Under the pieces are notes generated by a model. The model made no database searches and had not been told where the DNA came from. It saw only the letters and a list, made by a program, of their open reading frames with translations. 64,000 nt of DNA from JAHJDO01 sp964437505. GTDB taxonomy: Bacteria > JAHJDO01. Below, piece after piece: positions 8,581-17,278 of this stretch. The stretch covers positions 1-64,000 of the forward strand of contig CAYTGU010000002.1 of the NCBI GenBank assembly GCA_964437505.1, read 5' to 3'. Position 1 is the stretch's first letter, and the number at the start of each line of letters is the position of its first letter. Both the position numbers and the translations under genes were made by a program.

Positions 8581-10179
8581 ATGCAACCTGCTGAATCCAT
8601 CCAAGGAAAAGTCCCTCGACTTAGAGCATTAATGATCGCAAGACTTCTCATAGTAACAGCTATGCTTGGTATAGGCACTTTTGTGTTCCGGGCAGAGAAT
8701 ATCCCCTTTTACTGGTTAATATCCGTAATGTTTCTTTTGACCATAGCATACAGCATTCTTTTAATAAAAAGGATACATTTGGATACCTTGATACGTATTC
8801 AAATTATTGCGGATACGATATGGATTGGTGCATTGATCTACTATTCCGGCGGAATAGACAGTATCTTTACATTTTTGTATGTTATTTCCATAATTGCAGG
8901 CTGTTTGTTAGTCCCTTTTGGAGAGGGATTAATGCTAACTTCGTTTGCCGTAATAACTTATTTTGCAATTATAATTATGCAGTATGATCCTGAATTCTTA
9001 CCTAAGAGCGTGGTTATATACGTTACCTGTTTTCGGGCAATAATATTTTACCTCGTATCTATATTAAGCGGGATACTGGCAAAAAATCTTAGGCGTAAAA
9101 CTAAACAGCTGAGAGAATTACAGAACTTTACAGATAACATATTGCAAAACATGGCTAGCGGACTCATAACTGTTGACTCCAATGGAATGATATCATATTT
9201 TAACCAAGCTGCCTCAGACATCCTTGGATATCAAAGAGAAGAAGCTGTGGGAACTGCATGGGAAGTGTTGTTCCCTGATAGCAGGATTAAGATAGAGAAT
9301 TATATCAATAGGGATTTTGATTTAGAAGGACGATCTTCTTTGCAATTCGAATCTAATATTCGAAGAAAAAATGGCGATCTGCTGTTAATCGGTTTCAACA
9401 TTTCACCATTAAAAACTGACGCTGGAGAGTTTGAAGGGATAATATTTATTTTTAGAGATTTAAGCGCGATCAAAGACCTGGAACGCAAATTAAGCCAGAA
9501 CGACAGATTAGCCCTTATGGGAAAGATGTCAGCAAAAATAGCGCACGAAGTCAGGAATCCTCTCGCTTCCCTGAGGGGTTCTGCTGAGATGCTGAAGGAA
9601 GATGATAAAATTAGTCATAGCAGTAGAAAATTACTGGAACTAATTATTCGTGAATCTGATAAAATCAATGAAAGAGTTACAGGCTTTCTTAATCTGTCAA
9701 AACCAGCAAAACCCAAGTTAAAAAGATGCAACATACATGCAATAATTAAAAATGTTTTGGTTTTACTAAGAAGTCGGGGTGATGTTAATCCTGAAATTAA
9801 TATAGAATATAATGTAAATAGCAAAACTCTATTTTCTCTTGTAGATGAGGAACAAATAGAACAGATGTTTTTGAACTTATGTCTTAATGCAATCCAGGCA
9901 ATGCCTGAGGGTGGAACTCTCGCAATAGAGGCAGATACGAGAGATGAAATGATAGAGATTAGATTTAGTGATACGGGGAAAGGATTGTCTGCTGATGAGA
10001 AGAAAAGTCTTTTTGATCCATTTTCAACAACAAGTGAGAAGGGGACAGGTCTGGGATTAAGTATTGTCAGGGAAATAATAGACGCTCATAGCGGACAAAT
10101 AGAGGTTATTAGTAAAAAAGGGAAAGGTAGTAGTTTTATAGTTAAACTTCCTATAGCTGAGAAGAACGACAATGTCTAA
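8581..10179 (+). CDS. pilS: PilS-like PAS sensor histidine kinase
   Basis: Membrane sensor kinase. About six N-terminal hydrophobic helices (residues 15-170) are followed by a PAS domain (about 180-290) and a HisKA domain whose phosphorylated His322 lies in KIAHEVRNPLASL. The ATPase domain has the N-box LNLCLNAIQAMPEGG, G1 DTGKGL and G2 GTGLGLSI. The six-helix-PAS-kinase layout matches PilS of Pseudomonas, which senses pilin in the membrane. It starts 4 nt after pilC and overlaps the response regulator by 8 nt. Confidence 0.88.
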   Translation: MQPAESIQGKVPRLRALMIARLLIVTAMLGIGTFVFRAENIPFYWLISVMFLLTIAYSILLIKRIHLDTLIRIQIIADTIWIGALIYYSGGIDSIFTFLYVISIIAGCLLVPFGEGLMLTSFAVITYFAIIIMQYDPEFLPKSVVIYVTCFRAIIFYLVSILSGILAKNLRRKTKQLRELQNFTDNILQNMASGLITVDSNGMISYFNQAASDILGYQREEAVGTAWEVLFPDSRIKIENYINRDFDLEGRSSLQFESNIRRKNGDLLLIGFNISPLKTDAGEFEGIIFIFRDLSAIKDLERKLSQNDRLALMGKMSAKIAHEVRNPLASLRGSAEMLKEDDKISHSSRKLLELIIRESDKINERVTGFLNLSKPAKPKLKRCNIHAIIKNVLVLLRSRGDVNPEINIEYNVNSKTLFSLVDEEQIEQMFLNLCLNAIQAMPEGGTLAIEADTRDEMIEIRFSDTGKGLSADEKKSLFDPFSTTSEKGTGLGLSIVREIIDAHSGQIEVISKKGKGSSFIVKLPIAEKNDNV

Positions 10180-11536
10180 GAATAAAATACTTGTAATTGA
10201 CGATGAGAAAAGCATGCTTGAGTTTCTTTCAATAATGCTTACAAAAGACGGTTTTAGTGTTGCTACCTTAGACAGAGGGCAAGAAGGTATAAATATGTTT
10301 AAAAATACTCATTTTGACCTTGTAATCGTTGATATAAAAATGCCGGAAGTTAGTGGTATAGATGTATTGAAATCTATAAGAAGTTATGACACTAGCGCTG
10401 TTGTTCTAATGATTACTGCGTATGCTTCAGTAGATACAGCGATTGAAGCGATGAAACTAGGCGCTTTTGATTATATTACAAAGCCATTTGAGATAAAAAA
10501 TATCAGGGTTATTATTAGCAAGGCTCTTCAGCAAAGGAAATTGCTTGATGAAAATATAAATCTAAAAAAACAGTTAAAGTCTGAGTATGATTTTAAAAAC
10601 ATAATAGGCAATAGCCTTCCTATTAGAGATGTTTTTGATAAGGTGAGAAAGATCTCGCACACAAATGCAACAGTTCTTCTCTATGGAGAAACTGGCGCTG
10701 GGAAAGAGCTTTTTGCCAGAGCAATACATTGTAACAGTCATAGAAAAAGCGAGCCTTTTATATCAATTGATTGCGGAGCATTAACTGAAACATTGCTTGA
10801 GTCTGAACTCTTCGGGCATGTAAAGGGTGCATTTACAGGAGCTATAGAACATAAAAAGGGATTATTTGAAGTAGCAGATGGAGGAACAATTTTTCTTGAT
10901 GAAGTTGGAGTGGCTTCTCCTCAGATACAGACCAAGCTTCTGAGGGTTTTGCAGGAACATGAAATAAAGCATGTTGGAGGAAATAAAAGCATTAAAGTGG
11001 ATGTAAGGGTAATAGCTGCTACTAATCTGAATTTAGAACAACAGATAAAGGAGGGCAAATTTAGAGAAGATCTGTTTTATAGACTGAGTGTTATTCCCAT
11101 AATACTACCTTCGCTGCGTGAAAGAAGAGACGATATTCCTTTGCTGGTAAGCCACTTCTTAAAAAAATATGCTAAGAAAGCTGGCAGCAAAATCAAAAAG
11201 ATGTCATCAGAAGCTATGCAGATCCTAATGAAATATAATTGGCCTGGAAACATAAGGGAACTGGAAAATGTAATAGAAAGGGCTGTTATTCTTGAAGAAG
11301 GAGATACGATTTCTACAGAAAGCCTTCCTGATAAACTGCGAGAGCAGGAAATAGGAATAGACGAAGAGCGTGTTATTGCAGAAGGATTAAAAAACACTGT
11401 TGAACAAACAGAAAGGAATATAATACTTAAAGCGTTCAAAGAATGCGCAGAGAACCAGTATCAAACAGCAAAAAAATTGAAAGTCTCTAGGCAAAATCTG
11501 CAATATAAGTTGAAAAAACATAGAATAATTAAGTAG
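10172..11536 (+). CDS. pilR: PilR-like sigma-54 response regulator
   Basis: NtrC-family activator. A receiver domain (1-120) has phosphoacceptor Asp54 in LVIVDIKMPE. The AAA+ domain carries Walker A GETGAGKE and the sigma-54 contact loop GAFTGA, so it should activate sigma-54 promoters. A Fis-type helix-turn-helix ends the protein (YQTAKKLKVSRQNLQYKLKKH). The 454-residue length is standard. The likely target is pilin transcription, but no pilin gene and no convincing -24/-12 element is in the window. Confidence 0.88.
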   Translation: MSKNKILVIDDEKSMLEFLSIMLTKDGFSVATLDRGQEGINMFKNTHFDLVIVDIKMPEVSGIDVLKSIRSYDTSAVVLMITAYASVDTAIEAMKLGAFDYITKPFEIKNIRVIISKALQQRKLLDENINLKKQLKSEYDFKNIIGNSLPIRDVFDKVRKISHTNATVLLYGETGAGKELFARAIHCNSHRKSEPFISIDCGALTETLLESELFGHVKGAFTGAIEHKKGLFEVADGGTIFLDEVGVASPQIQTKLLRVLQEHEIKHVGGNKSIKVDVRVIAATNLNLEQQIKEGKFREDLFYRLSVIPIILPSLRERRDDIPLLVSHFLKKYAKKAGSKIKKMSSEAMQILMKYNWPGNIRELENVIERAVILEEGDTISTESLPDKLREQEIGIDEERVIAEGLKNTVEQTERNIILKAFKECAENQYQTAKKLKVSRQNLQYKLKKHRIIK

Positions 11537-11546
11537 AATAAGCTAT

Positions 11547-12638
11547 ATGGATATTAACAAGTTTCTTAAGATTATGGTGAATAAGAAAGCTTCGGATCTT
11601 TATTTTAAGGTGGGGAATGTTCCATATATAAGAGTTAATGGAGAACTTCAGCCTGTTGGAGAGGAGTCTATTTCGTCTGAGAACATGGATGAAGCTGCCA
11701 ATATCATTCTTGAAAGTCAAAAAAGGGCAAGTCTTGCTGAAAAGGATGAAATAGATACTAGTTATACAGTCCCTGAATTGGGAAGATTCAGAGTTAATAT
11801 ATTCACCCAAAGAGGATATACTGGTATTGTGATTCGCTCTTTAAAAACTGAGATTTTAGGCTTTAGGGAATTGAATTTACCTGTTGACATCATGCAAAAA
11901 TTATCAATGGGAAAACGGGGATTGATTCTTATTACAGGTCATGCTGGTAGTGGAAAATCAACTACACTTGCTGCAATGATTGAGTATATGAGTGCTAATA
12001 GAAGAGCCCATATTATAACAATTGAAGATCCTATAGAGTTTATTCATGAGGATAATAAGAGCATAATTGAACAACGCGAAGTAGGTATTGATACAAAAGG
12101 TTTTAAGAGCGCCTTGAGATATGTTGTTAGACAGAGTCCTGATGTCATACTAATAGGGGAGATAAGGGATACGGAAACTATGGAAACTGCAATAATGGCT
12201 GCTGAGACAGGGCATCTTGTCTTAAGCACGCTTCATACTATTGATGCAATTCAGACAGTGGAAAGGATTATAAATTTCTTTCCTCCGCATCAGCACCGCC
12301 AGATTAGAATGCAGCTTTCATTTATACTTAAAGGAGTTATATCTATGCGGCTTTTACCATTAGCTTCCGGAGAGGGAAGAATACCAGCTCTGGAAATAAT
12401 GCTTGCAAGTCCTACTATCAGAAAACTCGTGCTGGAAGGACAAACAGGGAAAATCTATGATACAATAAAAAACAGTAAGGATTTTGGTATGCAGACATTT
12501 AATCAGTGTGTGGAAAAGTTTTACAAGGATGGATTAATATCATACGAAGATGCGCTTTCTGCATCAGATAGTCAGGCAGAATTTAGATTAAGGACAAAAG
12601 GCATATTCTCTACTAGTAGAACGCTTAAGGATGTCTAA
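11547..12638 (+). CDS. PilT/PilU-family retraction ATPase
   Basis: Secretion ATPase of the PilT type, 363 residues, without a PilB-like N-domain or zinc motif. Walker A is GHAGSGKS at 131-138, Walker B region LRYVVRQSPDVILIGEIRD, then a His box HLVLSTLHT. The C-terminal motif that reads AIRNLIRE in PilT has diverged to TIRKLVLE here, which suggests the accessory (PilU-like) role rather than the main retraction motor. It lies 10 nt after pilR with a weak ribosome binding site and precedes a more canonical PilT. Confidence 0.88.
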   Translation: MDINKFLKIMVNKKASDLYFKVGNVPYIRVNGELQPVGEESISSENMDEAANIILESQKRASLAEKDEIDTSYTVPELGRFRVNIFTQRGYTGIVIRSLKTEILGFRELNLPVDIMQKLSMGKRGLILITGHAGSGKSTTLAAMIEYMSANRRAHIITIEDPIEFIHEDNKSIIEQREVGIDTKGFKSALRYVVRQSPDVILIGEIRDTETMETAIMAAETGHLVLSTLHTIDAIQTVERIINFFPPHQHRQIRMQLSFILKGVISMRLLPLASGEGRIPALEIMLASPTIRKLVLEGQTGKIYDTIKNSKDFGMQTFNQCVEKFYKDGLISYEDALSASDSQAEFRLRTKGIFSTSRTLKDV

Positions 12639-12657
12639 AAACATAAAGGAGGTTACT

Positions 12658-13704
12658 ATGGATATTCAAGATTTATTGAAATTGACAGTGGATAAAGGAG
12701 CATCAGATTTACATATAACAGAAGGGGCTCCTCCTGTTTTGCGTATAGACGGCAAACTTGTTTCTACGGATTGCGGTCCTTTAAGCGGAGACGACACTAA
12801 GAACATGATATATAATATACTAACAGATGAGCAGAAGGTTGAATTTGAGGAAAACTGGGAACTTGATTTTTCTTTTGCTATACCTGATTTAGGCCGTTTC
12901 AGGGTAAATGTCCATCTTGAAAAAGGGAATGTTGAAGCAGCCTTTAGAAGTATAGAATTAAATATCAGGACCCTCAAGGATCTGGAGTTGCCGCCTGTTG
13001 TTACAGAGCTTTCACGCAAACCAAACGGGCTGGTTTTGATTACCGGACCAACTGGTGTTGGAAAAACCACAACACTTGCTGCAATGATTGATTTAATAAA
13101 TAGCGAGAGGGCTTCTTTGATTATTACGGTGGAGGATCCTATTGAATATCTTCATAGCCATAAAAAAAGTATAGTAAAACAACGCGAAGTACATTCTGAC
13201 ACCAAGTCTTTCGCAAATGCACTTAAACATGTTTTGCGCCAGGATCCGGATGTAATATGTGTAGGTGAGATGCGTGATCTGGAAACCATATCTACAGCTC
13301 TGACAGCAGCAGAGACAGGGCATCTGGTTCTAACAACCTTGCATACGCCGGATGTTGCACAAACAGTGGATAGAATTATAGATGTTTTCCCCCCTCACCA
13401 GCAGCAACAGGTCAGAATCCAGCTTGCAGGAAGCATTCAGGGAATAGTTTCTCAGCAGCTTTTTCCAAGAATAGATAGAACAGGAAGAATAGTCGCAACA
13501 GAAATTCTTGTTGCAACTCCTGCTGTGAGAAATGTAATAAGAGAACAAAAGACAGAACAGATTTCTACAATACTTCAAACTGGTGGCAAATTGGGTATGC
13601 ATACCATGGATAAATCCATTAAGGAATTGTATCAGCGAGGTATTATTTCTCACGAATCAGCTATTGCAAAAGTCAAAAACCTCTCCGAATTCAAGAAGCT
13701 GTGA
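12658..13704 (+). CDS. pilT: Type IV pilus retraction ATPase PilT
   Basis: Pilus retraction motor. The reading frame is open from 12631, but a strong AAAGGAGG at 12645-12652 lies 5 nt before the ATG at 12658, so the 348-residue form is chosen. Walker A is GPTGVGKT (130-137), Walker B region LKHVLRQDPDVICVGEMRD, and the C-terminal signature is AVRNVIREQKT, close to the AIRNLIRE motif essential in PilT. It is paralogous to the ATPase just upstream. The 3' end overlaps the convergent PAP2 gene by 14 nt. Confidence 0.93.
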   Translation: MDIQDLLKLTVDKGASDLHITEGAPPVLRIDGKLVSTDCGPLSGDDTKNMIYNILTDEQKVEFEENWELDFSFAIPDLGRFRVNVHLEKGNVEAAFRSIELNIRTLKDLELPPVVTELSRKPNGLVLITGPTGVGKTTTLAAMIDLINSERASLIITVEDPIEYLHSHKKSIVKQREVHSDTKSFANALKHVLRQDPDVICVGEMRDLETISTALTAAETGHLVLTTLHTPDVAQTVDRIIDVFPPHQQQQVRIQLAGSIQGIVSQQLFPRIDRTGRIVATEILVATPAVRNVIREQKTEQISTILQTGGKLGMHTMDKSIKELYQRGIISHESAIAKVKNLSEFKKL

Positions 13705-14248
13705 GAGAAAAATGAGATGTAATATATTTCTCAAGTTTTAGCATTCCTAATCCACAGAGTATTCCTACAGCTGCGCCTGCCAAAACATCAAATGGATAAT
13801 GTACTCCAACATAAATCCTGGATATACCTACAACTAATGCAATAGAGAAGAAATAAAATCTGAAACTCTTGTATTTGCTTGACAGTATGGTTGCTAATCC
13901 AAATATGTTACTGGCATGGGATGAAGGAAATGAGTATGTGGTTGAAGTTGGGACAAGGGTACGAACATCAAGAAGCGCATTACATGGACGTATTCTTGCA
14001 AAAAGAAATTTCAGAGGATAGCTATTGAAGAGATCTATAAGTATAATTGATACAATAAGCACTATTCCTGTTATCCTTTCCTTTTTCCCTCCAAATATCA
14101 TCAGACATAGCCAGGCAGCTAAAAGAGGAATTTTCCAATATCCTATATCTGTTATAATTGGCATTATTACGTCAAAGAACTTGTTCTCTAAGCCATGATT
14201 TACGGCGTAGAATAGATACCTATCTATATTTGCAAAAAAGCTACACAC
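13691..14248 (-). CDS. PAP2-family membrane phosphatase
   Basis: Integral-membrane phosphatase of 185 residues, probably acting on undecaprenyl-diphosphate or another lipid phosphate. All three PAP2 signatures are present: KFLFARIRP, FPSSH and SRIYVGVHYPFD. About five hydrophobic helices surround them. The start appears to be GTG at 14248, 11 nt after the stop of the aldo/keto reductase, with only a weak ribosome binding site, so the exact start is uncertain. It likely shares the reductase transcript. Substrate cannot be deduced. Confidence 0.88.
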   Translation of the reverse strand: MCSFFANIDRYLFYAVNHGLENKFFDVIMPIITDIGYWKIPLLAAWLCLMIFGGKKERITGIVLIVSIILIDLFNSYPLKFLFARIRPCNALLDVRTLVPTSTTYSFPSSHASNIFGLATILSSKYKSFRFYFFSIALVVGISRIYVGVHYPFDVLAGAAVGILCGLGMLKLEKYITSHFSLTAS

Positions 14249-14259
14249 TTATATATTTC

Positions 14260-15228
14260 TCATTTTAAAAGTGAAAGATGTCGTCGTAAATTCTTGTAAT
14301 CTCCGCCCGATTCTTCTTTTATAGCCGTATCAAACATATCCGTTACCTCTTTATACTCATGGTCTGAAAGATCGAAATCAAATGCTTTTATACCTTCTTT
14401 CAGCTGATTAAGAGAGCTAACTCCAACGATCGGGCATGTTACAGCGGGAGATTTACGCACCCACGATATGGCAAGTTGAGCAGGTGTTATGTCATGATCT
14501 TTGGCAAATTGAAAGAATCTCAAGATTCCCAACTTATATCTTTCAAGCCATGTTGAAATTCGCCAGTCATTATGTCCGCGGGAATCGTCAGGGATAGGTT
14601 CTTCAGGTTTATATTTTCCAGTTAATAGCCCAATTGCCATAGGCCTGTAAGTAGTTATTGCTATGTTTTCTGCCATTGCCTGTGGGAGCACTTCAACCTC
14701 AATTCCTCTCTCAATTAGATTATAGCAAACCTGATGATTGATGAATGTTTTCCATCCTCTCAGTTTAGCAATACAATTAGAGTATGCAAAAAGCCATGCT
14801 GGATAATTAGAACAGCCTATAAAGCGTGTTTTTCCACTTTCAACAACCTTATTAAGAGCCTCCATGATTTTCTCAGGATTCATTTTCTCTTTTGGCCAAT
14901 GAATCAGATACATGTCAACATAATCTGTTTGAAGTCTCTTAAGACTCTCATCTATGCTTTCGAGGATGCTTTTACTATCTATTCCTTTGTGAACTTTTGT
15001 GGTTATAAAGAGTTTCTTTCTCCTGCTTTTAATTATACGTCCAAGTATTTTTTCTGTCTCTCCTTCACCATACATTGCAGCAGTATCAATAAAATTAACT
15101 CCATTATCCAAAGCAAATGATAATATTCTGTCTGATTCCTTTTCATCGCACCTTCTACCAAACATCATTGTCCCAAGACACATCTCGGAAACTTGTTCAC
15201 CTGCACTTCCAAGCTTAACCAGTTTCAT
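14260..15228 (-). CDS. Aldo/keto reductase
   Basis: NADPH-dependent oxidoreductase with an (alpha/beta)8 barrel, 322 residues. The catalytic tetrad is visible as Asp and Tyr in FIDTAAMYGEGETE, Lys in FITTKVHK and His in MYLIHWPK. Two ATG codons lie at the 5' end. AAGGAGG (15242-15236) is 7 nt from the ATG at 15228 but only 1 nt from that at 15234, so 15228 is chosen. A good promoter lies upstream. The substrate is unknown. Confidence 0.92.
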   Translation of the reverse strand: MKLVKLGSAGEQVSEMCLGTMMFGRRCDEKESDRILSFALDNGVNFIDTAAMYGEGETEKILGRIIKSRRKKLFITTKVHKGIDSKSILESIDESLKRLQTDYVDMYLIHWPKEKMNPEKIMEALNKVVESGKTRFIGCSNYPAWLFAYSNCIAKLRGWKTFINHQVCYNLIERGIEVEVLPQAMAENIAITTYRPMAIGLLTGKYKPEEPIPDDSRGHNDWRISTWLERYKLGILRFFQFAKDHDITPAQLAISWVRKSPAVTCPIVGVSSLNQLKEGIKAFDFDLSDHEYKEVTDMFDTAIKEESGGDYKNLRRHLSLLK

Positions 15229-15268
15229 GTACATACCTCCTTATTGCCCAGACTGCTTTAGTCTATGA

Positions 15269-15297
15269 AGTTTAACTTCTGGTTTATGATTTGTCAA
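15269..15297 (-). promoter_or_regulatory. Sigma-70-type promoter of the aldo/keto reductase
   Basis: On the minus strand TTGACA (15297-15292), a 17-nt spacer and TAAACT (15274-15269) lie about 40 nt upstream of the reductase start. Spacing is ideal and the -35 is consensus. Confidence 0.6.
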
Positions 15298-15361
15298 ACT
15301 ACAGGAATTTCATAAGTGAATATCGATAATTTCGCGAGTTTGGTGATTTTAGGTTTTTGGC

Positions 15362-15390
15362 TTGTAAACAGTATTCATTTTCGCTATACT
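15362..15390 (+). promoter_or_regulatory. Promoter of tRNA-Val / thrS
   Basis: TTGTAA (15362-15367), 17-nt spacer and TATACT (15385-15390) predict transcription starting about 10 nt before the tRNA. With no obvious terminator behind the tRNA, thrS may be read through from the same promoter. Confidence 0.6.
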
Positions 15391-15406
15391 AACACAGCTT
15401 TTCCGA

Positions 15407-15480
15407 GGGCGGTTAGCTCAGCTGGTTAGAGTACCTGCTTGACGTGCAGGGGGTCACTGGTTCGAGCCCAGTACCGCCCA
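15407..15480 (+). tRNA. tRNA-Val (anticodon GAC)
   Basis: A complete cloverleaf can be drawn: acceptor GGGCGGT/ACCGCCC, D-stem GCTC/GAGT (one wobble), anticodon stem CCTGC/GCAGG with loop TTGACGT (anticodon GAC, valine), T-stem ACTGG/CCAGT with loop TTCGAGC, discriminator A. The 3' CCA is not encoded (CTG follows), so it must be added enzymatically. The gene lies 37 nt before thrS. Confidence 0.95.
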
Positions 15481-15517
15481 CTGTTACAATTATTAATCTT
15501 AAATTGAGGTTTGGTTG

Positions 15518-17257
15518 GTGAATTCTAATTCAAAATTGGCATTAGATGTTTGTCGGCATAGTACTGCGCATATAATGGCTTCAGCTGTTCAGCAGCTATT
15601 CCCCGGCACAAAGATAAGTATAGGGCCTGCTATTGAGGACGGGTTTTATTACGATTTTGATAAGGAAACTCCATTTGTCCCTGAAGATTTGAAAAAAATT
15701 GAAAAGAAGATGTGGAATATAATAAATAAGAAAATTTGTTTTGAGCGGATTGAAGTCTCTAAGAATGAAGCTAAAAAGATATTTAAAGAGAAAGGTGAGC
15801 CATATAAATTGGAATTGCTTGATAAAATTCCTGATGAAAAAGTGAGCTTGTATAAGACAGGTGATTTTATTGATCTCTGTCGCGGACCGCATGTTGAGAG
15901 CACAGGTGACATAAAGGCGTTTAAGCTGCTTAGTATTGCTGGCGCGTATTGGCGTGGAGATGAAAAGAACAAAATGCTTCAGAGAATATATGGCACAGCC
16001 TGGTATACAAAAGAGGAGCTTGATAAGCATGTAAATAAACTCGCAGAGGCTAAAAAGCGTGATCATAGAAAATTGGGAAAGGAGCTCGATTTATACAGCA
16101 TACATGAAGAAGCGGGAGCCGGTCTTATTTTTTGGCATCCAAAAGGAGCTATGATTCGCAGAGTAATTGAAGATTTCTGGTATAAGGAGCATATGCAGCG
16201 TGGATATCAATTTGTAAATATACCTCATATCTCAAATATCAATTTGTGGAAGACTAGCGGACATCTGGATTTTTACAAAGATAATATGTATTCTCCAATA
16301 GAAATAGATAAGCAGGATTACATAATCAAGCCAATGAACTGTCCCGGTCATATATTGATTTACAAAACAAATTTGCATAGTTATAGAGAACTGCCAATAC
16401 GTTATGCGGAGCTCGGCACAGTCTATAGATATGAAAAATCAGGCGTGCTTCACGGTATGCTGAGAGTTAGGGGCTTTACTCAGGATGATGCTCATATCTT
16501 TTGCACTCCCAACCAGCTTAAGAATGAGATCAAAGAAGTGATAGAACTTGTGGACTATATGATGAAAACATTTGGATTTGAATACGAAGTATTTTTGAGC
16601 ACAAGAGATAAAAGCAATAAATTTGCCGGAAGTATTGAGGACTGGGAGAAAGCTACAGGTACACTTGAAGATGTATTAAAAGAAAAGAATATAATATACA
16701 AGGTTGAGGAAGGAGAGGCAGTTTTTTATGGTCCAAAGATTGATGTAAAAATGAAAGACTCTCTTGGCAGGTTATGGCAGGGACCAACTGTGCAGTTTGA
16801 CTTTAATCTGCCGCACCGTTTTAATGTAACTTACATAGGAGAAGATGGGAAAGAACATTACGTAATGATGGTTCACCGTACTGTTCTTGGTTCCATGGAA
16901 AGGTTTGTGGGAACTCTTATTGAGCACTACGGGGGAGCATTCCCGATATGGCTTTCACCTGTTCAGGTTAAAATATTGACGATAGGAGAGGATAATATCC
17001 CTTATGCAAAAGAAATGCAGAATTTGTTGCAGTGCAAACAAATAAGAACAGAACTTGATAATAGAGATGAAAAGATAGGATTAAAAATAAGGGAATCAGA
17101 GCTGGATAAAATTCCTTACATGCTTATAATAGGAGACAGGGAGGTTAAAGAGAAGACAGTAGCTATTCGAAAGCACGGAAATAGGGATTGTACGAAAATG
17201 AACATTGAGCATTTTGTAAACCTAATTAGGACGCAAATAGAGAGTAAGAAATATTAA
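15518..17257 (+). CDS. thrS: Threonyl-tRNA synthetase lacking the TGS domain
   Basis: Class II synthetase that charges tRNA-Thr. The 579-residue protein starts directly at the editing-like domain (CRHSTAHIMASAVQQLFPG), so the N-terminal TGS domain of the 640-residue E. coli enzyme is absent. The catalytic core shows the zinc Cys in MNCPGHILIY, motif 2 in RYEKSGVLHGMLRVRGFTQ and motif 3 in VLGSMERFVGTLIEHYGG. An anticodon-binding domain ends the protein (about 475-575). GAGGT at 15506-15510 is 7 nt from GTG 15518 and 4 nt from TTG 15515; GTG is preferred. Confidence 0.95.
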   Translation: MNSNSKLALDVCRHSTAHIMASAVQQLFPGTKISIGPAIEDGFYYDFDKETPFVPEDLKKIEKKMWNIINKKICFERIEVSKNEAKKIFKEKGEPYKLELLDKIPDEKVSLYKTGDFIDLCRGPHVESTGDIKAFKLLSIAGAYWRGDEKNKMLQRIYGTAWYTKEELDKHVNKLAEAKKRDHRKLGKELDLYSIHEEAGAGLIFWHPKGAMIRRVIEDFWYKEHMQRGYQFVNIPHISNINLWKTSGHLDFYKDNMYSPIEIDKQDYIIKPMNCPGHILIYKTNLHSYRELPIRYAELGTVYRYEKSGVLHGMLRVRGFTQDDAHIFCTPNQLKNEIKEVIELVDYMMKTFGFEYEVFLSTRDKSNKFAGSIEDWEKATGTLEDVLKEKNIIYKVEEGEAVFYGPKIDVKMKDSLGRLWQGPTVQFDFNLPHRFNVTYIGEDGKEHYVMMVHRTVLGSMERFVGTLIEHYGGAFPIWLSPVQVKILTIGEDNIPYAKEMQNLLQCKQIRTELDNRDEKIGLKIRESELDKIPYMLIIGDREVKEKTVAIRKHGNRDCTKMNIEHFVNLIRTQIESKKY

Positions 17258-17278
17258 CTAAAATGAAAGAGAGAAGAT

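Noticed and set aside
15240..15517. T-box riboswitch before thrS
   Set aside because: The only structured RNA is the tRNA-Val itself; no specifier or T-box sequence (TGGNACCGCG) is visible.
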